64,000 bases of DNA from Tupaia tana (GCA_026018925.1 JAKSZU010000018.1:26536452-26600451); one strand, 5' to 3'. Shown: positions 30,805 through 40,549, counted from the first letter of the stretch. A program made the numbers and translations. Notes: generated by a model not told the origin, from the sequence alone.

Positions 30805-33201
30805 TCAGGTATCTTTATTTTGTTGATCTGTGGAAGGAGAGAGAGATATCTCAGGGCTTTCATCGTCCCTGGATGGCTTGTTAGAATCAATCTGTTTGAT
30901 TAATCTTTCTGGTAGCCAACGAGCAGCATCCATTTTTTGAGAACAGATGCAGACAGACCCTCTGCCCCAAATGAGGACAGGGTCCGGACCATTCCATGTA
31001 TTGTCCAGAGGATCTTTCCACAAAACTGAGGCAAATTTTGTTTTGGTAGTTGAATGCCAGAAGCACTCAGCATCTGAGTCTCCATCTTTATCAAGAGACA
31101 GGAAATTTAGGACAAAAAGAGCATGTGCCAGAAGGTTTTTTGGCGAGCCCTTTGTCTGTAAAAGCTCTCCCTTTTTTAGCTTTTGGAGAGTATTTTTCAA
31201 GGAAAGATGAGCACGTTCAACAATGCCCTGTCCCTGGGGATTGTATGGAATTCCTGTAGTATGTCTGATACGGAGTTGTTTACAGAAGGAGGCAAAATTG
31301 TTTCCTGTGTAACCCGGGCCGTTGTCTGTTTTAATGTGTTGAGGTTTGCCCATAACGGAGAGTGCGGAGAGGACATGGGAGATAACATGTTTACCAGCCT
31401 CTCCGGTTTGCGCCATGGCAAAAATGAAACCGCTAAAGGTATCAACAGAAACGTGAACATAAAACCAAATCATGGGTAGATAAAAAATATAAAAATTTAT
31501 CTGGAGGAAAATGGTTATCAATAGTTCCAGTAAAGGAAGCACATGCAATAGGCCAGAAATCTGTTTGTTGGAAAAGCCAATTAACTTGGTCTTTAGTATA
31601 CGGCTGGATGATTGTATCAGGATCTTTGCCATATGTCCAGGCTGACCACAATTGAAGCAATTGCCTCCATTATTACAGTTAAGAAACTGGCGAACAGTAT
31701 ATCCTTTAAGAGCAGCGGCCAGAGCCAATCCTTGTTGGTATGCTGACCCAACATCAGAACATAGGCGAATATATCCTAATAAATCTGTCTTTTTTCTATA
31801 TAGCCTGGTTGCTGCTTGATAAGCAGCATTAGTATTTTCATATACCAATTGTTTAACAAAATTGGTACTTGCATCAGCACTGCCAAATATTTTTTCTGCT
31901 GCAGTAATTAACCAATGAACAAACTTAGAAAAAGGTTCGTCAGGCCCTTGTTTTATTGTTGTAAGGGAGGTACTTAAGTCTCCTTTAGTAGGAAGTTTTT
32001 TCCAAGCTCTCATGGCTGCCTTATTAATTTGAGCAAATAGCCCTGAATCATATTGCATTTGATTGTCACAAGTTGTATAATTGCCTTCTCCCAATAACAT
32101 ATCTGCTGACCAGCCATTGCTGGCCTGGGCATTACGCCATGCGGTCTCCCTACAATTTTCCACATATTCTGATTTCCGAAGTAAGTAATCTCCAGAGAGC
32201 GCAGCACGGGCCAATGTATGCCAATCTATTGGTGTAAGCCAATTTTCTGCCACCGAGTCAACTATGGCTAAAGTATATGGAGCTGTAGCTCCATATTGAG
32301 CAACTGCTGTTTTAATTTCTTTTGTAATGTTAAAATCAAAGCCATGTAGGTGGCGCCATGCTTGTCCTTGTGGATCTGTGGTTTCTGTTACCGGGAAGGC
32401 TTCCTGCCCCTCAAAATCTATCAATGATTGTAGTTTTTGAACTGGCTTAAGTTTTGTAGTCTGAACTTTTGCCTTAGGATCAATAACGGGCATCGCCAAA
32501 GATGGCGTGGATGCGACCGGGTTGTTAGATGGCGGTCGCTTTTTGAAAGGTGGCCATTTTAAATTATGGTATTTGCCTGTCTTCGTTTCTGAAGTTTTTT
32601 GTTCAGATGGCCATTTTGGGTTACTGCATGTGGCAGTCTTTGTTTCTAAAGTTTTTTGTTTAGACGGCCATTTTGGGTTACTGCACGTGGCAGTCTTTGT
32701 TTCTAAAGTTTTTTCTTCAAACAGCCATTTTGGTTTACTACTCGTGGCAGTCTTTGTTTTTAAAGTTTTTTCTTCAGGCAGCCATTTTGGTTTACTGCAC
32801 GTGGCAGTGTTTGTTTCTAAAGTTTTTTCTTCAGACGGCCATTTTGGGTTACTGCACGTGGCAGTCTTGGCCTCTAAGATTTCATCCTCTGAACTAGATA
32901 ATGACTCGTTTTTCTTTGGCTCTTGGAGAGCCTTAAGGTTGTTTTTCTTTTTTAGTTTTTTAGATTTTTTGAGTTTTGTCTCTCTTTCGGGGCTTTTAAC
33001 TTCTTCTTCACTATCTAGGGAAATAAGATCCTCTCCGTGTTCTTTTTCAATTTTAGAACCCTTGGTTAGATCTGAGGTGGCTATAGCCTCCTCCTGGGGT
33101 TGATCATTTTGCATGATCTGCTCTCCCTTAGCGACCATAACGACAAGAGCTTCTATTAAGCTCTGAACGGATATTTCTTGCTGACTAAGCTTTTGTCCCA
33201 T
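30805..33201 (-). CDS. gag-pol (deleted): Chimeric retroviral Gag-integrase polyprotein, 798 aa
   Basis: Starts at ATG 33201 with Met-Gly and Ser6, which fits an N-myristoylation signal. Residues 1-105 are matrix-like, highly charged, with an acidic SEDE/DSEEE and lysine-rich region. Residues 110-220 hold six 19-residue repeats (Trp at 121, 140, 159, 178, 197, 216). Residues 270-500 are capsid, with a major homology region (Q418, G419, E422, F427). Residues 515-523 are the first half of a CCHC zinc knuckle (C515, C518, H523); the last Cys is lost at a deletion. Residues 527-579 are pol-derived DNA read in another frame and are hydrophobic. Residues 580-769 are an integrase core with D587, D626 and E662 (D-x35-E) and a C-terminal domain. 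The integrase zinc domain, protease, RT and RNase H are missing. The frame is open throughout. Whether it is expressed is unknown. Confidence 0.93.
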   Translation of the reverse strand: MGQKLSQQEISVQSLIEALVVMVAKGEQIMQNDQPQEEAIATSDLTKGSKIEKEHGEDLISLDSEEEVKSPERETKLKKSKKLKKKNNLKALQEPKKNESLSSSEDEILEAKTATCSNPKWPSEEKTLETNTATCSKPKWLPEEKTLKTKTATSSKPKWLFEEKTLETKTATCSNPKWPSKQKTLETKTATCSNPKWPSEQKTSETKTGKYHNLKWPPFKKRPPSNNPVASTPSLAMPVIDPKAKVQTTKLKPVQKLQSLIDFEGQEAFPVTETTDPQGQAWRHLHGFDFNITKEIKTAVAQYGATAPYTLAIVDSVAENWLTPIDWHTLARAALSGDYLLRKSEYVENCRETAWRNAQASNGWSADMLLGEGNYTTCDNQMQYDSGLFAQINKAAMRAWKKLPTKGDLSTSLTTIKQGPDEPFSKFVHWLITAAEKIFGSADASTNFVKQLVYENTNAAYQAATRLYRKKTDLLGYIRLCSDVGSAYQQGLALAAALKGYTVRQFLNCNNGGNCFNCGQPGHMAKILIQSSSRILKTKLIGFSNKQISGLLHVLPLLELLITIFLQINFYIFYLPMIWFYVHVSVDTFSGFIFAMAQTGEAGKHVISHVLSALSVMGKPQHIKTDNGPGYTGNNFASFCKQLRIRHTTGIPYNPQGQGIVERAHLSLKNTLQKLKKGELLQTKGSPKNLLAHALFVLNFLSLDKDGDSDAECFWHSTTKTKFASVLWKDPLDNTWNGPDPVLIWGRGSVCICSQKMDAARWLPERLIKQIDSNKPSRDDESPEISLSPSTDQQNKDT
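31450..31624 (-). pseudogene. pol: Out-of-frame pol segment at the internal deletion
   Basis: In a different minus-strand frame from the long ORF, this stretch encodes about 50 residues (around [12 protein letters not shown] and [10 protein letters not shown]) that look like betaretroviral pol between RT and integrase. Two deletion joins bracket it: one in the zinc knuckle (about 31620) and one just before the integrase core (about 31455). The RT/RNase H assignment is tentative. Confidence 0.6.
32548..32895. repeat. 57-bp tandem repeat in gag, six units
   Basis: Each unit contains GCCATTTT on the plus strand, at 32553, 32610, 32667, 32724, 32781 and 32838, exactly 57 bp apart. It encodes a 19-residue [15 protein letters not shown] unit. 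The outermost copies are more diverged. Confidence 0.95.
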
Positions 33202-33235
33202 TATTACCCGTACTTAAATAAAACGTAAGTAAATA

Positions 33236-33244
33236 CTTACCAGG
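33236..33244 (-). promoter_or_regulatory. Candidate splice donor in the provirus leader
   Basis: On the minus strand, CTG|GTAAGTATTT, a near-perfect 5' splice site, lies 40 bp upstream of the gag ATG. That is the usual position for the donor of spliced env mRNA. Confidence 0.65.
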
Positions 33245-33293
33245 ACGAATCTCTGCCGTCCCTTCTGGACGAGTCTATGCCGTCCGCTTCTGC
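33244..33293. repeat. 25-bp imperfect duplication in the leader
   Basis: GACGAATCTCTGCCGTCCCTTCTG and GACGAGTCTATGCCGTCCGCTTCTG are adjacent. They lie in the leader, where packaging signals reside, but no function is shown. Confidence 0.8.
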
Positions 33294-33373
33294 GGCCTTT
33301 CCCGCCAGCTTTTCTCACTTGCTCTGCACTGGAGCCTTCCTCAGGAGCTCTTCACTGGACCCCTGGTACCCAA

Positions 33374-33391
33374 GTCCGTGTTCAGGCGCCA
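33374..33391 (-). promoter_or_regulatory. Primer binding site, tRNA-Lys type
   Basis: On the minus strand, TGGCGCCTGAACACGGAC lies two bases after the 5' LTR. It matches the complement of the tRNA-Lys(UUU) 3' end at 16 of 18 positions. Confidence 0.85.
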
Positions 33392-33393
33392 CG

Positions 33394-33789
33394 TGTCCCG
33401 ACCCGCGGGACAGTCGAACAGGTTCCCTGGGGGAGGGAGTGAGAGATGGGACAAAAACACACGCACATACACTACGAGATGCTGATCAAGTCGTCTTCTT
33501 CCGTCTACTTCCGTTTATTGAGGAAAAACGGCGAGTTATATACAGCTGGTGGGCACCAATTGGTTGCCCGAAATGCAAATGAGATAGAACAGTATGAACC
33601 AGTCATTGAAGTGGGCGGATCTCTCCTGTTGCCTAGAAACCCAACTACTTCCGGAGAGAATGGTTGGTCACATGATTTCTGAGAAACGGTTTGCTCAGTG
33701 AGGAAGTGAAGCCTAATGGTTTCCAAGATGGTAGATAGCTCAAGATGGCGGATAGCTCAAGATGGCTTCTGTATGCAGTGCCCTCCACA
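33394..33789 (-). repeat. 5' LTR of the provirus
   Basis: 396 bp, TG...CA. The TATATAA is at 33536-33542 and the AATAAA at 33514-33519 on the minus strand, so the polyadenylation signal lies only about 17 nt past the TATA box, at the U3/R boundary. YY1-like units start at 33725, 33742 and 33759. Confidence 0.97.
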
Positions 33790-33849
33790 CTTAGCATTAA
33801 TTTGTACAATGATAAAATTATATATACTAACATGTGAATTTGTATGCTA

Positions 33850-34376
33850 GACAAAGGTCCCACTCTCTCCTGCAAGAATTCAAATGTTAAACCACAAACC
33901 TGTGACTATGCCACCTTTCCTTGCTAAAGGACTTGGAAGATGTGATTTAGTATAAGGACGTGAGATAGGGAGAATGTCCTTGATTAACTCAGTGGGCACA
34001 GCCTAATCACATGAATCCTAGAAAGTGGACAACAATTCCTAGATGTAGTCAGAGGGTGACATGACTACAGAAGAAAGGCCCAGGAAGATGCAATGTTGCT
34101 GGCTGTGAAAATAGAATATAGGTGTTAGAATAATATGAGGGTTTTGGTCTCAAGATCTGTGTGCATATAAATGAGATTATTTTGGAAATCAAAATATGGG
34201 CAGCCTCTAGAAGTGGGAAAAGGCAAGGACATGGATTTTTCCCTACAGCCTCCATAATGCAAGAGGAAATACAGTCCTATCAACAGCTTGATTTAAGCCC
34301 AATGATACCAAGGTTAGATTTATGACCTACAGAACCATAAGATAAATTTTTGAAGCCACCAAGTTTGTGGATCATC
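33850..34376 (+). mobile_element. MLT1-type MaLR LTR
   Basis: GTGACTATGCCACC, GGACTTGGAAGATGTGATTTAG, GATTAACTCAGTGGGCACAGCCTAATCACATG, CAGCCTCTAGAAGTGGGAAAAGGCAAGGAC and GAAGCCACCAAGTTTGTGG are MLT1 words in order. An extra segment at about 34105-34190 replaces the expected text. Confidence 0.82.
34127..34181 (+). repeat. 55-nt segment shared with 39462-39516
   Basis: About 48 of 55 positions match 39462-39516, including TTTGGTCTCAAGA-CTGTGTG. I do not recognise it as part of MLT1. Confidence 0.6.
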
Positions 34377-34845
34377 TGTCTCTGTTGAAAAATGAAAATA
34401 TTCTATAACACTCTACTCACATCCCTAATGGAAACAATCAGATGGAGTGGAGTCCTTCAAGCAACACTAAAACCAATACCCATCCTATTAAAAAACTATG
34501 CCCTGCAGTCCCACATATTGTGTAACCTATGGGTTCAGAAGTTCTGTGAAATTTTCTTCTGAATTCTCTGCTTCAGCCATTGTTTCACACGTAATTGAGC
34601 AAAGTAACTGGGTTATTCTCAACCCTGTGAAAACATCTTGGAGGAATTAAATGGGCATCAAGAGTAAGAGATATTTGAGAGGGAGAATACAAAAGTGCAT
34701 GCAATGGTACACAAGGTCATTTGTTCTGATTCTCAAAATATTTTCCATTATTTCTACTGACGAGCTTATCCATTCCTAAACACTCATCTTCTTTGCAGTA
34801 TCTACATTGAAATACAATTTTATCATCTGTTGGACACACTCCATT
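34377..34845. other. Unique interval, no gene recognised
   Basis: No supported feature. Confidence 0.4.
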
Positions 34846-34858
34846 TCTTGTCTTACCA

Positions 34859-34863
<5 letters not shown>

Positions 34864-34889
<26 letters not shown>

Positions 34890-35136
34890 GAGAGGTTTTA
34901 TTTGCTATAGGGCGCGTGCGCTGGCCAGTCAGAGAGAGACAGAGACGTAAAGCGAGAAATCATCCCACAGGGGGGATGGCCACGCCGCAATCCCTTCTCC
35001 TCCATTCTCCTCTCGGGATCTTGGGCACGCATGCACACGCACCCGGCATGAGTTTTAAGCCACCGGGTCCGGGACGCAAACCACGGTCGACCACGTGGGA
35101 ATCCAGCAACATAGGCATTACGCTTACTGCTGATCC
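34864..35136 (-). mobile_element. tRNA-SINE A, long form, young copy
   Basis: CpG-rich copy with a T30 tail and the GGCGCGTGCGCTGGCC block. A duplication CTTGTCTTACCATCTT lies at 34847-34862 and 35137-35152. The head carries ATAGGCATTACGCTTACTGCTGATCC, small changes from the young consensus. Confidence 0.95.
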
Positions 35137-35154
35137 CTTGTCTTACCATCTTTG

Positions 35155-37712
35155 AAAGCGCTCTTCTGCCTGCATGAAATGCTTTTTCCTTTCCTTTATT
35201 CTTGGCAGATTCCTTGGTCTTCATTCAAGACCAAATAAAGATTCAAAGCTATGCCTATTTTTTTTTTTTTTTTTTTTTTTGGAAAGCAGCAGCATGTCAC
35301 CTGAGTTCCAACTACAGCTCTTCCTCTTATTTATCAATGAGTTCATTCCTCTAGAAATAGGATCAAATGAAACACATGTGCTATATTAACTTATTTGTTT
35401 TTGCTTTAATACATTCACTTATTCTTTGATTTGTTTATTCATAAATATTCATTAAGCATCTTATATATGTTAGACATTATAGAAAGCACTAGTGGCATAT
35501 CTGTGAATAAATAAATACAGATCATCCTATCCTGGAGCTTAAGGCAGAATTCTACAACATTGTAATTCTCATCTCCCATCTTGACAACCATTATTTTTTT
35601 ACCTCTGTGCCTAAGACATGAGGTGCCCGATAAAGACTTGAAGGAGTGATGAAAGAATGAAAAGAGAGAAAGATAAATCAAGGGAAAAGAGGGGAAAAAA
35701 GAAGAAGTAAGAAGTAGGAGGAGAAACAGATAGGGACAAAAGTTAGAGTAGGAAGAAAAGGCAGAGTGAAAAAAAAGAGAAAGCATTCTATGTACACCAA
35801 GTTCTCCCAACCAAAATTTGGACTAAATTTGGCCAGGAAGAAAGAAAAATAAGCAAGTTACTATAGATATGCAGAGCTGCCATGTTGACAGAAATTCATT
35901 TTTATTTCATGTACTATTTCAAAGACTCAGTGAGCCAGTGTTTCAGGAACTTTCCCACTGAATTATTCTAATAGCAAAGGGGAGTGAATGAGACCCTCTA
36001 GAGGCTCTCAACCAACTAGAAGAGTAACATTTCTAATAAGCCTCTGGATTTATTTGAAAAATTCATGTAAATTTTATATTCTACTCATAATGCAGCCATG
36101 TTAGTGTAAATAAAAAAAAAATTCGTTTTCTCTCAGATATGTTAGTGGAAGTGATGCTCTAGGAAATTTCATCCCTAGCTAACGGTACAGCTGCTCATCT
36201 CTTCTGGCATGTTTCCACCTATTCTGCTGTAACAGACATCTGCCAGCTTGCCAGATGATGGGACGTGAACAGTCCGGGTCATATGGTCTCTGAATATAAC
36301 ACCCATAATGAATGGGACTGGAGACAGTAAATGGAACTTCTTGCCACTGACCTTACACCAGGGAGAGATGTCTACAGTAGGGTTTGTCTGCTCCTATTTT
36401 AAATGCCTCGAGTCCTTCAAGCATTTTAAAAGAGCAATTACTATTTAAGAAGTTCCGTTTTAGCTGTTTCGAAATCAGTTAATAATATGTATTTTCCTTT
36501 TAATATTCTTCTGAGGAGACTAAAGTGCCTCTCACATAATTTCATTAATCTGCACAACATTTTCTTTTCAAAGATAGGCTTTTTCATCACTTAAAGTACC
36601 TTATTTTATACCAAGTTAATATCTAATATCAAGCATTTCTCTGGCTTAAGTAATAGCAATGTTTATAACTGGATGGCAGTTTGAATTTGAACTTTAAATC
36701 GGATAATATTTTGCTATAAAGTTAATACAATAAAAGGGTGGGCCTATAAATTTTTATATTTTATGGACATATGTTTTTTAAATTCATGTTTATATTTATA
36801 GTGGTAGAAGTCTATTAGAAATAACAAGTTTTTGGTATAATAGCTTATGTGTATATTTGTAAGTAGGTAAACATAGGAGCATGTGCAACTATAAATGATG
36901 TTTTGATTAACTATAATATGTAAAGAGATTATCTTAATATTATATACCATTGAATATATTTTGTACCTCAAAGTCAATTACAAAACCCTCTTTTTTGGTG
37001 CGTTTACCAGAAAGCTTTCTGAAATATTTCAGAACAGTTTTCCAAAACACAGCTAGAACTACTCTTTCTCATTATTCAGATAAGTCTTAGCCTGGAAGTT
37101 TTTCTGTCACAATCAAAGGTATATGTAAAGCCACCCTACAGAGAGAAGATATAAGTAGAAAACATTTTTCAGTGTGTCGAGTAGAAAAAAGCATTTCTGA
37201 CCTGCAAACATGGCTTGAATATGTTGAAGAGCAAATAAAATGCTACATCTAGAATAATAGAACTATTATGATTTTTTTTACTTTAAATAGGTTTAGAAGG
37301 TTATCAGCACCTCTGTCTGAAATTAATATAATGATGATCAGCGTTCACATTGTACCACACACTCAGTTCAAAATGAATCAATCCAACAAGCAAATACTAA
37401 AGTCCTGCTTTATTTTAGGGTATTATAGTAATAAAGCTGTGATCAAGATAGGAAAAATGAAAATCTTTCTTATGAAGCTTACAATTCAATTAGCACAATA
37501 TAATGCAGAAGGCATTGCATAATAATGATTGTTTATCGCCAAAGGGCAGTGAAGGAAAATGAAGCAGGGTGTGGGGAAAGAGTATGCTGGAAGATAGATG
37601 GGACTCTTTTATTAAGGTCTGTCTAGGATGGCTTCACTGAGGTTAAGAATTGAACCCAGTTAAAGAAAGGGAGATGTGCAACTATCCAAGGAAAGTTATT
37701 CTGGGCAAGAGA
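35155..37712. other. SINE-free 2.5-kb interval
   Basis: AT-rich, with a poly-T tract at 35258-35280 and an L2/MIR-like ACATTCACTTATTC...TTCATAAATATTCATTAAGCATCTTATATATG at 35405-35560. The 36120-36460 part has a more mixed composition. No coding frame is supported. Confidence 0.42.
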
Positions 37713-37724
37713 GAAAACAAGCTT

Positions 37725-38093
37725 ACCACAATGAGATACCACCTAACCCCTGTCAGAATGGCAAAGATTAAGAATATAAAAAGGGATAAGTGTTGGCGGG
37801 GATGTGGTGAAAAGGGAACCCTCCTACACTGTTGGTGGGAATGTAAACTGGTTCAACCACTGTGGAGAACAAGATGGAGGTTCCTCAAAGGTCTACAAAT
37901 GGAACTACCATTTGATCCAGCACTCTCACTTCTGGGTATCTACCCAAAAGACAGGAGAATGCTCAGTCAGAAAAGTGCTTGCACATCAATGTTTACTGCA
38001 GCATTATTCACAATTGCCAAGACACGGAACCAACATAAATGTCCACAAACTGATGAATGGATTGGAAAAGTGTGGTATATATACTCTATGTAA
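37725..38093 (+). pseudogene. L1 ORF2 C-terminal fragment
   Basis: In frame from the truncation point, it has the conserved L1 ORF2 C-terminal zinc-like motif ([19 protein letters not shown]), then GIYPKD and a FTIAK-like motif, ending at a stop at 38091-38093. Full L1 ORF2 is about 1,275 residues; only about 122 remain. The upstream ATG at 37650 is flanking DNA, not L1. Confidence 0.9.
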
Positions 38094-38733
38094 TACTACT
38101 CAGCCATTAAAAAGTAACCTGGCATTTGATAGAAAGTGGTTAGATATGGAGGATCTATTGCTGAGTGAAGTAAGCCAGGCTATGAAAGAAAGATACTGTA
38201 TGTATCCACTTAATACATACCGACTTTCCGCACTCTATGGTAGAGAGCGAAATATTGGAGGACATAAAAGCAGTGAAAGTACTTAACGAGAATAAGACAG
38301 TGTGGAATGGGGGGATGAACAGAAGAAGATAGAGAAAGAGAAAGATAGCAAGAGAACAAATAGAGAGGCAGGACGTTAGTGGGAAACAGATATGGCTTAT
38401 ACCTGTTGATGATGACATGTATAGTATTCTCAACTGCATTGGTCTGAGAAGTATTTCATGATGGGTAAAGTCTTTTTACAAGCAAAATTAGAAATAGTGA
38501 TTGTTTAAAAAAATAATTAGAATAATAATAATGATCGGGAAAAACATAGAAAAGGTATTGAATGATGAAGTGGGGAGATTAATGTCTCTGTATTGACTGA
38601 CATGCATGGCATTCCCTTTTGAAAAAGCAATGTAATACACTGTAAAGTTATATGTAATCCAATGTAATGTAAAGAAGATTATGATGATAATAAAAATAAA
38701 TAAATTTTAAAAATTTTAAAAAATTTTTAAAAA
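37725..38733 (+). mobile_element. 5'-truncated lineage-specific L1
   Basis: A 1,009-bp insertion flanked by a perfect 12-bp duplication GAAAACAAGCTT (37713-37724, 38734-38745). It begins inside the ORF2 3' end (CACAATGAGATACCACC) and continues through the 3' UTR to an AATAAATAAATTTTAAAA-type A-rich end. The same 3' UTR occurs antisense at 55032-55440. Confidence 0.95.
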
Positions 38734-38952
38734 GAAAACAAGCTTTTTGTGTCCAAGAAGTAGTGAGAATCCTGGAGAGGAGTGAACAATAGGGGCAGGG
38801 TACATGGTAAATGCAGAAACAGGCAGGGGACAGGCAACATGTGAGTCTCTGAGGCATGGCAAGGAATTGTTTTATTGGGAGTGTTAACAGGAATATTCTG
38901 AAGTGACTTGAGCCACAGCATTTCTTATTTATGATCGCAAAGAGATTGCAGG

Positions 38953-39228
38953 AGGCTAGCAGATGGCATAGTGGCTCTGTTGCTGAACTCCCACATGGCC
39001 AACTGCATTTTGAGTCCCAGGCCCAGCAACTTGAAACTCATGCCAGGCATGAGTGTGTGTGTGCCCAAAATCCTGAGAGGAAAATGAAGGAGAAAGGATT
39101 GCAATGGGGCCATCCATTGAGGGGTGATTTCCCACTTTCCATTTCTCTGTCTTTCTTAGTCTCTCTGCTGAGCATGCACACCCTATAACAAAGATCTCTT
39201 GCTAAAAAAAAAACAAATAAATAAAAGA
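38953..39228 (+). mobile_element. tRNA-SINE A, long form, older
   Basis: GGAGGCTAGCAGATGGCATAGTGGCTCTGTTGCTGAACTCCCACATGGCC, CCCAAAATCCTGAGAGG, CTGAGCATGCACACCCTATAAC and an A-rich tail. Confidence 0.86.
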
Positions 39229-39355
39229 GAGAGATCACTGGTAAATAGGAAAACTTTAGAAAGCATTAGTGGGCTGAAGGTAGGATAAGGTGACAAAGTA
39301 GTTGTATATATGTTATAAAGGAGTTGGGTTCAAGATAGGTTTTGAAAGTAAAAAG

Positions 39356-39440
39356 GGGTTGGCTCTGTAGCCTGGTGGATCAGGCTACTGGATCCCATGT
39401 GGTCCACTGTCTGTGGTTCAGGCCCTTACACCTTTTGGCA
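39356..39440 (+). mobile_element. tRNA-SINE A, head fragment ('GGATCCCA' subfamily)
   Basis: GGGGTTGGCTCTGTAGCCTGGTGGATCAGGCTACTGGATCCCATGTGG resembles the tRNA head. The box-B region is weak and the 3' half is absent. Confidence 0.5.
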
Positions 39441-39461
39441 TGAGAAGAACAGAGTAGAACC

Positions 39462-39516
39462 AGAATACTATGAAGTATTTGGTCTCAAGACCTGTGTGTA
39501 TATCAATGAGATTATT
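39462..39516 (+). repeat. 55-nt segment shared with 34127-34181
   Basis: See 34127-34181. Here it lies shortly after a SINE head fragment. Confidence 0.6.
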
Positions 39517-39519
39517 CAA

Positions 39520-39900
39520 ATGAGAGCACTGGGGGATGATCAGGTTAGGGGAAAAAGGAATAAAGAGTTCTGCTGGCTCTCACATAAATGTGAGGTGTCA
39601 ATCAAATATCCAAACATTGACAGAGAGTGGTTAAATGGAGTAATTTTAGAGGTAATATGAGAGGTTAATAGAGATACATTCAAATATTGTCAATGTATAG
39701 TTTGTATTCACAGTAACAGGCAAATGAGAACTATTGTTAACTGAATGTAGTTGAAAAGAGAAGGGCAATGATTGATCCCTGGCCTATTCCACCATTTAAA
39801 CATCATGACTAGGCTAGAAGAAGCCAGGAAAGAACTTGAGAGCAATAACTAGGAAGGTAGGGAAATCAGGAGGTTGAAGATCCTCAGAAGCCTAGTAAGA
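39520..39900. other. Unique interval, no gene recognised
   Basis: No supported feature. Confidence 0.4.
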
Positions 39901-39910
39901 AAGAGCTTCA

Positions 39911-40178
39911 GGCCAGTAAGTGGCACGGTGGTTAGGGTGCTGGACATCCACATGGCTAGCAGAGGTTTGAGTCCTGGACCAAGCAGTTTGAAACTCATGC
40001 CAGGTGTGTATGCATGCCCAAAATCCCAGGAGGAGAATGGAGGAAAAGGGATTGCTGTGTGACCATCCCTCTCCCCCTCCCATAGTACATGATTTCTCAC
40101 TTTTCCTCTGTCTGTCTCCTGTCTCTCTGACAAGTGAACATGCATTCTATGACAGAAACCTAAAAAAAAAAAAAAAAA
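39911..40178 (+). mobile_element. tRNA-SINE A, long form, older
   Basis: AGGCCAGTAAGTGGCACGGTGGTTAGGGTGCTGGAC head, CCCAAAATCCCAGGAGG middle, A18 tail. It is flanked by AGCTTCA duplications (39904-39910 and 40179-40185). Confidence 0.9.
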
Positions 40179-40284
40179 AGCTTCATAAAAAAGAGAAAAA
40201 AGAGATTATTAACTCTCTCAAATGCTGGATGTTCTGCTGATAATTGCTACTGGATTTATGTAGTTAAAAATATTTGGTGGTCTT

Positions 40285-40518
40285 GGGACCAGCAGGTGGT
40301 GTGGTAGTTAAGACTCTGGACTTCCATATGACTGACCACAGTTCAAGTCCTGGACCCAGTGGGCTTGAAACTCATGCCAGGTATGTGTGCATGCAAGCCC
40401 AAAATCTTGAGAGAAGAATGAAGCAGAAGGGATTGCAGCATGGCCATCACCCATGGTGGGTGTTTTTCATTTTCTCTTTCATTGTTTCTCTGTCTCTGGT
40501 GAGCACACACACTCTGGC

Positions 40519-40549
<31 letters not shown>

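Larger units (their letters stand above)
29822..33789 (-). mobile_element. Non-autonomous ERV-K-like (betaretrovirus-type) provirus
   Basis: A 3,968-bp provirus on the minus strand. It contains 5' LTR 33394-33789, tRNA-Lys-like primer site, leader, a single 798-codon Gag-integrase frame, env remnant, polypurine tract and 3' LTR 29822-30217. The LTRs begin TG and end CA, are both 396 bp with no indels, and differ at 9 sites (8 transitions), so the insertion is fairly recent. Protease, most of reverse transcriptase, RNase H and most of env are absent, so it would need proteins in trans. No 6-bp target duplication is visible: the flanks are TACCAT and CTTAGC. An annotator would class it as ERV2/ERVK with a family name that I cannot supply. 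Confidence 0.95.

Noticed and set aside
30480..30884. 134-codon plus-strand frame next to the provirus 3' LTR
   Set aside because: It overlaps the env remnant and the end of the integrase frame on the opposite strand. No recognisable domain.
32507..33103. 198-codon plus-strand frame with repeated VFVSKVF units
   Set aside because: It is the antisense shadow of the gag repeats and has no domain of its own. Its periodicity is explained by the 57-bp repeat.
30805..33201. Calling the provirus replication-competent
   Set aside because: Protease, reverse transcriptase, RNase H and most of env are missing, and the zinc knuckle is broken. It can only be non-autonomous.
37804..38286. 160-codon plus-strand frame
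   Set aside because: It is an alternative frame through the L1 ORF2 end and 3' UTR.
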